Made by a program: the position numbers and the translations under genes
Shown here: piece after piece, positions 55,117-63,443 of the stretch
Numbering within the stretch: the first letter of the stretch is position 1
How the letters are laid out: the number at the start of each line of letters is the position of its first letter
The notes under the pieces: generated by a model
Databases searched by the model: none
Told to the model about the DNA's origin: nothing
What the model saw: the letters and a program-made list of their open reading frames with translations, nothing else
Source of the DNA: WJKG01 sp964627305
Lineage (GTDB): Bacteria; Zixibacteria; MSB-5A5; GN15; FEB-12
Direction: 5' to 3'
DNA: 64,000 nt
NCBI GenBank assembly: GCA_964627305.1
Contig: CAZVHP010000008.1
Coordinates: 59,227-123,226, forward strand

Positions 55117-55889
55117 AACAACCTGCTGACCTTTCCGGCGACCATCGGCAGGGGCACCTGATGTACGCTGTCAATGATGCCGAGGTTTAGCGTGGCCACC
55201 AAGATAGAGTAATCATCGGATGAAGTCAACGGCCACTCTCCTTGCAGCAGCAGTCGGGCGTTGCCACGGGCAAACACGGGGGCACCGTTGGCGACGACCA
55301 CACCGGCAGAGATTTCGACAGCCTCGGCCGGCTGGCCCACCACCAATCCGGTGAGACGCCGGGCACCGGTATTGAAGCGAACCAGGTCGAACCGCCGGGG
55401 GAACTGATGGAAGACAGGGCGGTCAAGCACCGCGATGTCGACACGGTACGCAAGGGGGTTGGCGACGGCCAGGTCTCCCCTGCTGAGCACCGGCGCGAAC
55501 CGGGAGTCATCGATGGTGAACAGCTCGGGTGAGTTACGCCACAGGAAGTTGCCGACTGCAGAAGGAGCCAGCAGTTGATAAGTCAGGCCGAGGAGCAACA
55601 GAACTGCGGCTGTGCGCACGTGCGGCCGGAACTGTTTCTGGCGTGTCCTGACGGTCTTGTTCAGATCAAAGAAGGTGAACAGGTAGAAGACGCCGGGCAG
55701 GGCCAGCAACACCAGCCTGGCCCAACTGGCCAGATGAATGAAGTACGTGACCACAAACAGCACAGCGGCAATGAGGGTTATCAGGAAGATGAAGACGCCG
55801 AACAGATATTCCCGCCAGAGGACATGACCGAGTCCTGGCAGGAGCAGGTTGAGCAGCAACGCGAATGTTCGACCTCGAAGGGCTTGCAT
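55113..55889 (-). CDS. Signal peptidase I-like membrane protein lacking catalytic residues
   Basis: 258 residues: four hydrophobic segments in the first 120, then a domain that follows the S26 box order. DDSRFAPVLSRGD stands where SGSMxPTLxxGD is usual, RFDLVRFN matches the box C region, RRLTGLVVGQPAEAVEI stands for KRVIGLPGDxVEI, and IIDSVHQVPLPMVAGKV for the last DSRxxGxVP box. The nucleophilic Ser is Arg and the general-base Lys is Arg, so protease activity is unlikely. ATG at 55889 chosen over an upstream TTG. First gene of a coupled trio with the HAD and ogt genes. Confidence 0.75.
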   Translation of the reverse strand: MQALRGRTFALLLNLLLPGLGHVLWREYLFGVFIFLITLIAAVLFVVTYFIHLASWARLVLLALPGVFYLFTFFDLNKTVRTRQKQFRPHVRTAAVLLLLGLTYQLLAPSAVGNFLWRNSPELFTIDDSRFAPVLSRGDLAVANPLAYRVDIAVLDRPVFHQFPRRFDLVRFNTGARRLTGLVVGQPAEAVEISAGVVVANGAPVFARGNARLLLQGEWPLTSSDDYSILVATLNLGIIDSVHQVPLPMVAGKVSRLF

Positions 55890-56245
55890 AGCTTGGGACA
55901 CGACTCCGATAAACGGTTTTGTGCAATTTCTGCGCAACCAACCGGGGGCGCAAGTTGTTTACAACATAAGTAACCGCGCCTGCACGGGTGCATGTTCTTT
56001 CAACGCACTCGGGGAGTGTTTTGTTACGCCGTTTCGGGCCCTTTTTAAGTACTAACCGATTTATGGATAAGCAGTTGCTAATAGAGGCGAGGGAACCAAT
56101 CACTGGCGGCAACGAATTTGCAGCGGTAAACGTATAAATGTCAGGCTGATGCTGCAGCCCGTTTGAGATGGTCTCTTACTTGACTGAGTATCGGAAACTC
56201 GTACATTGCCGGCAGCATCACAAACTCGGATTGGAGGTTTCTTCC
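55890..56245. other. Divergent spacer between signal-peptidase-like and CtpA genes
   Basis: Must hold promoters for both directions. A TATAAA at about 56130-56140 is the best -10 for the protease gene but lacks a good -35. A hairpin CACTC/GAGTG followed by TTTTGTT lies near 56007-56026. No gene seen. Confidence 0.45.
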
Positions 56246-58072
56246 ATGCTCCGCTTTACTGTGCAGCTATTTGGAATAACAGTGTTGTGCCTGGGCCTGA
56301 TATGGTTCGTCGGCCAGGGCGAAGCCAGCGGTTTGGAGAACGAGACCGCGCCGGTCCTTTGGGCTGACACCGTGCACATCAACCTTGACCAGATCGAGGG
56401 GAACCTGTCGTCACAGTCGGAGAATCCGGCACAGAAGCGTGATGACTTTCTTCGCGATGTCAAGAAGTTGACTCATGTCGCCTTCAACGTGCGGAACAAC
56501 TACATGGAGGAGATCGATTCCGAGGCACTGATCAAGGCTGGCATTCGCGGGATGCTTGAGGACCTGGATCGTTTCAGTGTGCTGATGGAGAAATCGCAGT
56601 ATGACAATCTGATGGAGTCGACGCACGGCAAGTATGAGGGGCTGGGGATGCAGATCGACTCGCGTGACGACCACATTATCATTGTCTCGCCAATTGAGGG
56701 CACTCCGGCCTATCGCCGCGGGCTGCGTCCGGGTGATGTTATCTGGGAGATCAACGGCAAGTCCACTGAGGGGATGACCTCGGCGGACGCTTCCAAGCTG
56801 ATGCGCGGCAAGGCGGGAACTGCGGTTAACCTGACTATCAAGCGCGCCGGACTGGAGAAGCCGATCGAGTTTGAGATTGAACGTGAGATTATCGAGTTGA
56901 AATCAGTCAATTATGCGGGCTTGATACCCGGGACGAATATCGGCTATGTCCGTCTTTCTCGTTTTGCGGAGGAGACCAGTCACGAGTTACGGGATGCCAT
57001 TTCCGAGTTGGCGGCCCAGGATGTTGCTTCATTGGTTTTCGACCTGCGCTCGAACGGCGGTGGTCTGTTGGACCAGGCCAAAGAGACAGCCGAGCTGTTT
57101 CTGGGCTCGGGCAAGGAGATCGTGTACACGAAGGGCAAATATGATCACTCGGAGCGCCACTATGTTTCTGACAAGCCAGCGCTGCTGCCAGAGGATATCC
57201 CGCTGGTGATCCTGGTGGATCAGGGCACAGCTTCAGCCTCCGAGATCGTTGCCGGAGCGGTGCAGGATTGGGACCGCGGGTTGATAGTCGGCAACACGAC
57301 GTACGGCAAGGGGCTGGTGCAGCAGATATTTCCGATTTCCAATGATGGCGAGATCGCCCTCAAGCTCACTACGGCCAAGTACTATGTGCCGTCGGGCAGG
57401 TGTATTCAGAAGCCGGAGACCCAGGCCAAGCGCGGTAGTCGCGCCGCCCGCGATCTGGAGGAGGACGACGAGTCTGAACCCAGCGACAGTCTTCGGATTT
57501 CCGAGGGGGAGGTTTACTATACCAATGGTGGTCGAATAGTCTATGGTGGCGGTGGTATCATTCCGGATGTCGAGGTGGATCGGGAGCTTTGGAAGCCTAT
57601 CGAGATCAATCTTGAGCGCCAGTCGATGTTCTTCGACTTCGCGGTGAAGTACGTGGCCGATCATCCCGACCTGACAGAGGACTTCGAGGTCACCGACGAG
57701 ATGGTTGAGCAGTTTCGGCAGTTTGTCCGCGACAAGGAGTTTGATTACACGAGCACGCTTGAGGCCGCTTACGAAGATCTGCTGAAGACAATCGAACAAG
57801 AAGAGAAGAGTGAGGTCTTCGGGCCGATCCTTGACAGTATGAAGGCACGAGTCGAACTGGAGAAGCAGGCGGACTTCGATCGCTCGATTGACTACATCAG
57901 GCGGACGATCAAGCGCGAGATAGTCGCTTCTATTGCCGGGGAGCGCGGTGTCTACCGGCATGTCATTCTTCCGACCGACAAGACAATTCGGCGGGCCATA
58001 GAGATTCTCCAGTCGGACGGTGAGTATACAAGGCAGATGACACTGGGCGTGGAGAAGCCGACACTCAATTAG
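56246..58072 (+). CDS. Carboxy-terminal processing protease (S41, CtpA/Prc type)
   Basis: 608 residues. Signal anchor near residues 5-22, then a helical N-terminal region, a PDZ domain (about 125-205, KYEGLGMQIDSRDD, AYRRGLRPGDVIWEINGKS) and the S41 core with VFDLRSNGGGLLDQA, catalytic Ser330 in GTASASE and Lys355 in YGKG, 25 residues later as expected. A C-terminal helical extension of about 130 residues follows. Cuts exported proteins at their C-termini. The ATG at 56246 has GGAGG eight bases upstream. Confidence 0.95.
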   Translation: MLRFTVQLFGITVLCLGLIWFVGQGEASGLENETAPVLWADTVHINLDQIEGNLSSQSENPAQKRDDFLRDVKKLTHVAFNVRNNYMEEIDSEALIKAGIRGMLEDLDRFSVLMEKSQYDNLMESTHGKYEGLGMQIDSRDDHIIIVSPIEGTPAYRRGLRPGDVIWEINGKSTEGMTSADASKLMRGKAGTAVNLTIKRAGLEKPIEFEIEREIIELKSVNYAGLIPGTNIGYVRLSRFAEETSHELRDAISELAAQDVASLVFDLRSNGGGLLDQAKETAELFLGSGKEIVYTKGKYDHSERHYVSDKPALLPEDIPLVILVDQGTASASEIVAGAVQDWDRGLIVGNTTYGKGLVQQIFPISNDGEIALKLTTAKYYVPSGRCIQKPETQAKRGSRAARDLEEDDESEPSDSLRISEGEVYYTNGGRIVYGGGGIIPDVEVDRELWKPIEINLERQSMFFDFAVKYVADHPDLTEDFEVTDEMVEQFRQFVRDKEFDYTSTLEAAYEDLLKTIEQEEKSEVFGPILDSMKARVELEKQADFDRSIDYIRRTIKREIVASIAGERGVYRHVILPTDKTIRRAIEILQSDGEYTRQMTLGVEKPTLN

Positions 58073-58130
58073 GCAGCCGGGATGACCGTCAGCAGCGCGT
58101 GAGGGCGTGTGTGCGGTCGACGAATACAGC

Positions 58131-58159
58131 AGGCGATGTCACTGATGGTGGCATCGCCT
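58131..58159. terminator. Strong hairpin between convergent genes
   Basis: AGGCGATG-T-CAC pairs with GTG-G-CATCGCCT (12 pairs including one G-U). No T-tract, so probably a Rho-assisted or RNA-stabilising 3' structure for the protease mRNA. Confidence 0.55.
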
Positions 58160-58246
58160 TCGTTATGGCACTTCTTGTTGTCCTGTCAATGACTCAGAGT
58201 ACGATCCATGTCTCGCACTTGCTGGAGATACCACCAGACAGGGCTG

Positions 58247-58723
58247 CTACTGAGTGAGGTCGGAGTCCTCATCGAGAACCGGGTCAGCTGCTTCCGAGTC
58301 GTAGTCGAGTTTCAGGGAATCCGCCTCGAATCGTTTCAGAAGCCACATATCATGTTCGTACACCCACGAAAGCAGAATCGGTCGATCCCGCTGCGCAAGG
58401 CTGTCCATGATGTAGCATTCAACGAGTGCCTTGTTGTGAGTGTAGTTGTACTGGCAGGATCCGAACTGGACAAAGGGGAAATCACCATCGGGGCCGTAGA
58501 CAAGGCTTAGCAGGGAATCGGAGGTCTGAGCGTGAGTCCTGATCTTGAGCGACAACAGCGAGTCGATAGCGGCCTGATTCTGATTCTTAACGGCCTCCTG
58601 AAGCATGAACACGCGCTCTCTGAGTACGGGGATCTGGTCCCGTGACGGGGTTCTCTCTTTACCGCATCCGCCGGCAACGGCGAGTGCGACCAGGAGTATC
58701 GGTATCCACAGGTTCTTGATCAT
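58247..58723 (-). CDS. Small lipoprotein of unknown function
   Basis: 158 residues. Lipoprotein signal ending in AVAGGC (Cys near residue 20), then a helical, charged body (VLRERVFMLQEAVKNQNQAAIDSLLS) and an acidic tail. The DSLLSLKIRTHAQTSDSLLSLVYG part resembles proteins with NTF2-like folds only loosely. Its ATG follows the stop of the upstream gene by one base, so the two are coupled. Confidence 0.75.
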   Translation of the reverse strand: MIKNLWIPILLVALAVAGGCGKERTPSRDQIPVLRERVFMLQEAVKNQNQAAIDSLLSLKIRTHAQTSDSLLSLVYGPDGDFPFVQFGSCQYNYTHNKALVECYIMDSLAQRDRPILLSWVYEHDMWLLKRFEADSLKLDYDSEAADPVLDEDSDLTQ

Positions 58724-58724
58724 A

Positions 58725-60134
58725 TTACTTCCACCCAAATTCAAAGGCCTCGAACTTGAACTGGCCGTTGCGGCGCCGTTCAATGACATCATCGTCAAGC
58801 AGCTTCTTCAGGGTGCGGGTAGCGGTGAGGTTCCAGACATACCATCGATAACCCAGTGAGACCCTGGCATGCTGGTTATCGCGCGCCACTCTCTGGATTT
58901 CAGTGTGTAGCCGGCTCAGGTGCGGCTGGATACCAGAGGAGAGTGTAGCTGTGGCCTCGCGCACCAGCAGGGTGTCGATGATAAAGGCTTCCGGTACATA
59001 GTCATTGTCTATTTGATAAGAAACTCGTTGTCGCTGCTGTCCTTTGCGAATGAAGTCATCCTCGCACACCACTACGGGCAGTTCGTCGCCATAGAGTATG
59101 CTCACCGACGGACCGGTATCCTCCTCGTGATACAGGTGCGTGCCGAGGAAGTAGTCGCCACCCTGGACGGCGTACATGAAAGGTCGAATTCTTGCGTTGC
59201 ACAGATCGGTGCCGCGGAAAATCCGCAAAGGTCGGCCATCGGTGATGAACTGTGAACCAAGATCATACCACAGCAGCAGCGCGGCTATGACGGGGTACTT
59301 ATGGTAGAGCACGGTGCCGCCGTGGACGAAGTTGTTGGTGTCCTCCGGCAGTTTGCCCTGAGCCTCAAGGGCTGCCATCAGGCTGTCGTAGCGGGGCAGG
59401 TTACGGGTGATGACAGCCGCGAGGGAATCGGCCATGCGGTCGGCGATCGGGCGCAGTTGCTTCGCCTCGCTGACCGTAATCACAGGGAAGTCGGTCTTGT
59501 AGGCGCCGCTGCCGGTGCTGAGCACATAGAAACGGCCCATGAATTCGCTGATGGTGTTGGTGACGAACTGGACATCACACTCGACGAGATCCGCTATCTG
59601 CTGAGGCGTCAGGCCCTCTGTGATCATCAACAGCAGGATGCGCGAGAAGTCGCTGTCGAAATCGGGATGCCCGTTTACTCGCGGGGGCAGGTCGATACGT
59701 TCCTGAAGATATGGCATGACAGCATCGGGAACGTGATACTGCAGAAAGAACGGTTGTTCGTATATTTTCTGGTTGTCGAAGACGGGGTCGAGCGTATCCA
59801 CGACATCGTATATCTTCACGGTCGCTTTCGCCCTGCCGAAGTTGCCCGGCACGGATATCTCGGGATTGATCGTGACGGTTTCATGGTCGAAGATGAGGTA
59901 GTTGGTTCGGGCCGAACGGCTCGGGCTGAGGTAGGATCCCTCGAATTGCATCTCCGTAACAACTGAGATAGTCTTGTACTGGTCAGAGGTGTTGGTAACC
60001 GTAAACGAGGCCTGCTGTGTACCCCACCTGAGATTCGGGAGTTGCACGTCAGAGACTACCAGATCGGCGCTTTTTGCCGGCAGACCACCACTGATGAGAA
60101 GCACGGCAGTTACCAGAGTCCAGACACGGTGCAT
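58725..60134 (-). CDS. Exported protein with HTH-like segments, unknown function
   Basis: 469 residues. Signal peptide MHRVWTLVTAVLLISGGLPAKSA, then a beta-rich Ig-like part (SFTVTNTSDQYKTISVVTEM, about 30-130). A segment EGLTPQQIADLVECDVQFVTNTI around residue 185 looks like a helix-turn-helix, and the last 40 residues (ATRTLKKLLDDDVIERRRNG) look like a winged helix. Exported proteins rarely have these. It begins one base after rlmN and is followed by a lipoprotein gene. Confidence 0.75.
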   Translation of the reverse strand: MHRVWTLVTAVLLISGGLPAKSADLVVSDVQLPNLRWGTQQASFTVTNTSDQYKTISVVTEMQFEGSYLSPSRSARTNYLIFDHETVTINPEISVPGNFGRAKATVKIYDVVDTLDPVFDNQKIYEQPFFLQYHVPDAVMPYLQERIDLPPRVNGHPDFDSDFSRILLLMITEGLTPQQIADLVECDVQFVTNTISEFMGRFYVLSTGSGAYKTDFPVITVSEAKQLRPIADRMADSLAAVITRNLPRYDSLMAALEAQGKLPEDTNNFVHGGTVLYHKYPVIAALLLWYDLGSQFITDGRPLRIFRGTDLCNARIRPFMYAVQGGDYFLGTHLYHEEDTGPSVSILYGDELPVVVCEDDFIRKGQQRQRVSYQIDNDYVPEAFIIDTLLVREATATLSSGIQPHLSRLHTEIQRVARDNQHARVSLGYRWYVWNLTATRTLKKLLDDDVIERRRNGQFKFEAFEFGWK

Positions 60135-60135
60135 T

Positions 60136-61230
60136 CTAAGCTCTCCTGATTGCATGTTTGGCTGCCAGTTGGCCGCAGGCGGCATCGATATCCTGTCCGC
60201 GGCTCTTGCGGACGGTCACGGCCGGCGCGCGGGGATACAACTGCCGGGCGAACCAGTCCACTTTGTCATCCGAGGGGCGCCTGAAATCAAGCCCCTCGAT
60301 GGGATTATAGGCCAGCAGGTTTATTTTGCAAGGAATTCCCTGAATGAGCCGCGCGAGTGCCTTGACATCCTCCATGGTGTCGTTGAATCCCTCGAAGAGA
60401 ATGTACTCGAATGTCACGCGGAAACCGGTGGTGTCGGTATAGTAGCGGATCGCCTGCATGAGCTTGTCGAGCTTGAAGGTCTGGGCGATCGGCATGATGC
60501 GCTCTCGCTTGGCCTGATCGGCAGCATGAAGACTGATGGCCAGGCGCGTCTTCAGGCCGGTATCGGCCAGCTTCTTGATTTTAGGCGAGACCCCGGAGGT
60601 GGAAATGGTGACTTTTTTGGCGGCGTGTCCCAGGCCGAGGGAGTCGGTGACGATTCTCAGGGCCGCGACGACATTGGCGAAGTTCATCAGTGGCTCCCCC
60701 ATACCCATCATGACGACGTTCGTGAAGGCGGCCTCGCCGAAACGGTCGCGGAGGCACATCATCTGACCGACGATTTCGCCGGGAGTAAGATCGCGAAGCA
60801 GCCCCATCGTCCCGGTGGCGCAGAAGCGGCAGCCGAGGGCACAGCCTGCCTGAGTGGAGATGCACAGGGTCTTGCGCTCGGAGTCATCATCGGGGATGAG
60901 GACGGCCTCGACAGGGTGGCCGTCGTGAAGGCGAAACAGGAACTTGATGGTGCCATCGGCGCTGACGGCTTCGTGCTCGGGCACCAGGGGTGCGAAAAGG
61001 AACGACTCGGCCAGACGGGAGCGAAGATCCTTGGACAGGTCAGTCATCATGGCGAAATCGTACTGGCGGGTGTTGTAGAACCATTTGAACAGCTGGCGGC
61101 CCCTGAAGGGGCGCTCTCCCATGTCGACCATGAGCTGTTCCAGTTGGTCTTTGGAGTATCCGAGCAGGTTAGTGCGCGAGGCTGGCTCTGACGGCGGCTT
61201 CGATGACGACACAGGCTTAGGCTTAGACAT
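60136..61230 (-). CDS. rlmN: 23S rRNA (A2503-C2) methyltransferase, radical SAM
   Basis: About 364 residues. Radical-SAM cluster motif CALGCRFC (Cys130, 134, 137), VVMMGMGEPLMNF, and a second catalytic Cys near the C-terminus (AACGQLA). It also methylates some tRNAs at A37. ATG at 61230 chosen; the first 18 residues are a Pro/Ser/Lys-rich extension. It starts the rlmN / 469-residue / lipoprotein gene run. Confidence 0.96.
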   Translation of the reverse strand: MSKPKPVSSSKPPSEPASRTNLLGYSKDQLEQLMVDMGERPFRGRQLFKWFYNTRQYDFAMMTDLSKDLRSRLAESFLFAPLVPEHEAVSADGTIKFLFRLHDGHPVEAVLIPDDDSERKTLCISTQAGCALGCRFCATGTMGLLRDLTPGEIVGQMMCLRDRFGEAAFTNVVMMGMGEPLMNFANVVAALRIVTDSLGLGHAAKKVTISTSGVSPKIKKLADTGLKTRLAISLHAADQAKRERIMPIAQTFKLDKLMQAIRYYTDTTGFRVTFEYILFEGFNDTMEDVKALARLIQGIPCKINLLAYNPIEGLDFRRPSDDKVDWFARQLYPRAPAVTVRKSRGQDIDAACGQLAAKHAIRRA

Positions 61231-61367
61231 AGGCTCAGAATGTACGGTTACGGGGCCGGGGCGCAAGAACGAACTTGGCCCGTTTTGTGGTTATACGCGT
61301 CAATGGCTGAAAAGGCAACGGGCGAACAGGTTTCCAGGACATGGATTATGGGCGGCTGCATGATTTC

Positions 61368-61396
61368 TTGACACGGCGGGAGAATACCGATAGCTT
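61368..61396 (+). promoter_or_regulatory. Probable promoter for tRNA-Pro
   Basis: TTGACA (61368-61373), 17-base spacer, TAGCTT (61391-61396); the start of transcription would be about seven bases before the tRNA. Confidence 0.6.
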
Positions 61397-61410
61397 AGGT
61401 GATCTCGATT

Positions 61411-61485
61411 CGGGGTGTAGCGCAGCCTGGTTAGCGCGCCTGCTTTGGGAGCAGGATGTCGGAGGTTCAAATCCTCTCACCCCGA
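61411..61485 (+). tRNA. trnP: tRNA-Pro (TGG anticodon)
   Basis: Cloverleaf with acceptor CGGGGTG/CACCCCG, anticodon stem CCTGC/GCAGG with loop TTTGGGA, and T-loop TTCAAAT; discriminator A, CCA not encoded. Confidence 0.96.
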
Positions 61486-61614
61486 TTTCTTGTGTGGCCG
61501 ACCCGGTTGCTCGATCCGGGGCAGTGGCCCTGCGGCCGGGACAGCTTGCGACTCGTGGTTGCATCCCTGACAGACGTGCGCTGTTACACCTTCTACACTT
61601 CGAGGGGCTATCAA

Positions 61615-62658
61615 TTAGTCCCGGACACAACGCACCGAATACCCGTAGTACTTGTCGAGGCTGTTCCGACTGACCTGAGAGAAATCGTTGCCCAGGTATC
61701 GGGTCCAGGCGTTGCCACTGCTCTCCTCCGTGGCCGACCAGAAACCGGCGCCATAACTGATGCCGTAGAAGCCACCACCGCGGAAGCGGTATCCGCCGGA
61801 CAAGGCGGTGAAACCGGTCTCGTTGGTAGCTCCGGTGTTCGGGCTGCTCCAGAGCGTTGTGGTGTCTTTGAGTCTCCCACCTTCATCAGTGCCACGCCAA
61901 CTGGACGCGTCCGTCTGGGCCTGGCTCATGCCAAGATACGTCTCAAGCTGCTTCCAGTCCTCATCGGTGGGCACGCGCCAGCCCTCTGGTGCTATGTTCC
62001 GGGTATCAGCGACAGCATACCAGTTGTACAGCCTGCCATAGGTAGATACGTAATTCGTATCATTGTTGTAGTTGCACCAGGCACCGGCAGCTTGACTGCC
62101 CCATGTGCTGTTGTCGGTCACGTGGGAGATCGGATCACCGTTGCGGTATCTCGTTACCTTCAGGTTCTCGACCATCCACCACTGGTCGCCAATTTTGACA
62201 GTGTGATAGACATTGCCGTCGATGTCCGTTACGGTGGAGTCACGCTCATCCGGCGGTTCCGTGGTGAATGATCTTACTACTCCATATCCCGTGCCCACAT
62301 CATTGGTTGCATAAGCCCGCACATAGTACGGCGTGTTTGCGGTCAAGCCCGTTATGGAACTGGTGAAGCCACCCGTGCCCGTACCATCGGTGGTTTTGCT
62401 GTCAGCGATCGAAGGCGTTGGATCTGTGCTCCGGCAGACACCCCGGGCAGTTACCGTCGCGCCGCCATCGGAGGTCACATTGCCGCCACATTCGGCCGTC
62501 GTCTCCGTGATGTCACTAACTGTTGATGTTGTCACTGCTGGTACAGTCGGATCGGTCTGGGTGTTGGTCCCTTTGTCATCACTACCACACCCTGCCGCCA
62601 ACACGAGTATGAGTGCTGTCAGGAGCAGGGGCATTGCCTGGGCTGTTCTTGTGAGCAT
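61615..62658 (-). CDS. FISUMP-domain lipoprotein
   Basis: 347 residues. Lipoprotein signal ending in LAAGC, a Thr/Asp-rich spacer, a fibronectin type III-like module (about 40-135, GLTANTPYYVRAYATNDVG), and the C-terminal Fibrobacter-type major paralogous domain with VKIGDQWWMVENLKVTRYRNG, YNWYAVAD, GWRVPTDEDWKQLETYLG, GFTALSGGYR and WSATE. Function unknown; surface exposed. The ATG at 62658 has GGAGG six bases upstream. Confidence 0.92.
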   Translation of the reverse strand: MLTRTAQAMPLLLTALILVLAAGCGSDDKGTNTQTDPTVPAVTTSTVSDITETTAECGGNVTSDGGATVTARGVCRSTDPTPSIADSKTTDGTGTGGFTSSITGLTANTPYYVRAYATNDVGTGYGVVRSFTTEPPDERDSTVTDIDGNVYHTVKIGDQWWMVENLKVTRYRNGDPISHVTDNSTWGSQAAGAWCNYNNDTNYVSTYGRLYNWYAVADTRNIAPEGWRVPTDEDWKQLETYLGMSQAQTDASSWRGTDEGGRLKDTTTLWSSPNTGATNETGFTALSGGYRFRGGGFYGISYGAGFWSATEESSGNAWTRYLGNDFSQVSRNSLDKYYGYSVRCVRD

Positions 62659-62869
62659 TGCGCCTCCGGATATCTCGATACCACGAATCTGCCTGCGTAA
62701 GATGGACGTGGGGCGTGATTGCATTTCCTGACAACAGGTGAGCATCCACACCGCGAGTCGCAGTTCCTGCAGATGTGACTGCCCCACAAGTATCATGAAT
62801 CTCCCCCACTTTGCAAGTGCAATCTTAAGTTCCTCCTGAGAAGACGGCTGGATTTCGCAATCAAGGACA
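62659..62869. other. First part of the spacer after the FISUMP gene
   Basis: Intergenic sequence 5' of the FISUMP gene. The FISUMP promoter should be here but no clear boxes were found. Confidence 0.4.
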
Positions 62870-63049
62870 ATTGATGTCCCGAAAAGGAAGACGCCTCGTA
62901 CGAATTGGAAGACAATTCGCATTCGGCTGAATGAGGAGCTGCACCAGCTACTGCGAACTCAGGTAGCCAAAGAAGACCAGACGACTCAGGACTGGGTGGG
63001 ACGGCGTATTGACAAGAAGGTCATAGCGGGGCGAGGGGAGCAGCCTTGA
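62870..63049 (+). pseudogene. Ribbon-helix-helix-like reading frame without a normal start codon
   Basis: About 59 codons that read as a small basic DNA-binding-like protein: a beta strand TIRIRLNEELHQLL followed by two helices (RTQVAKEDQ, TQDWVGRRIDKKV) and a stop at 63047-63049. No ATG, GTG or TTG opens this frame; an ATG two bases out of phase at 62874 leads to an early stop, so a one- or two-base slip would restore a start. It may be a decayed antitoxin-like or transposon-associated regulator, or an ATT-started gene. Confidence 0.35.
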
Positions 63050-63443
63050 ATCGTGAAGGTTGTTCCTGAAACCAACGACCGGCTTCTGAGTGTATCAGAA
63101 CAACATCTCACTTGACAGACGGGGCTGTGTTTGCGTCTATTATTATGCAGGCCAACGCTTTTCGAATGTCTTTCTGACTGACGACACGCTCGTGTGCCAT
63201 GGGGCGTCTTTGGGATATGACCATCACAGACCACGATGAACACAGGCGATGCACCGCTCCGGGTGGCCCGGCTCCTTGCGATGCAAACTTGCAGTGTGGG
63301 GGGCCCCGTCTTTCAGGTGGGATATTGCGAAAGGAGGTGGGAGAGTGAAATGAGACCTTGTTGACGTGACGTATCCGGCCGGGGGCGGTTCTGTCGCCTG
63401 GGCCGGGAGAATGGTTAACAGATAACGTATTGGAGACACGAAG
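63050..63443. other. Spacer before the last exported gene
   Basis: No convincing gene. It contains a perfect AAAGGAGGTG at 63331-63340 followed by a four-codon frame (ATG at 63351), and a TTGACA at 63112 whose nearest TATTAT is 20 bases away, too far for a normal promoter. Confidence 0.45.

Noticed and set aside
59974..61191. A 405-codon open frame on the plus strand
   Set aside because: It is antisense to rlmN and the upstream part of the exported-protein gene, whose own frames have strong family motifs. GC-rich codon bias opens such shadow frames.
63112..63146. Promoter with TTGACA and TATTAT
   Set aside because: The spacer is 20 bases, outside the usable range for a normal sigma70 promoter, and no gene follows closely.
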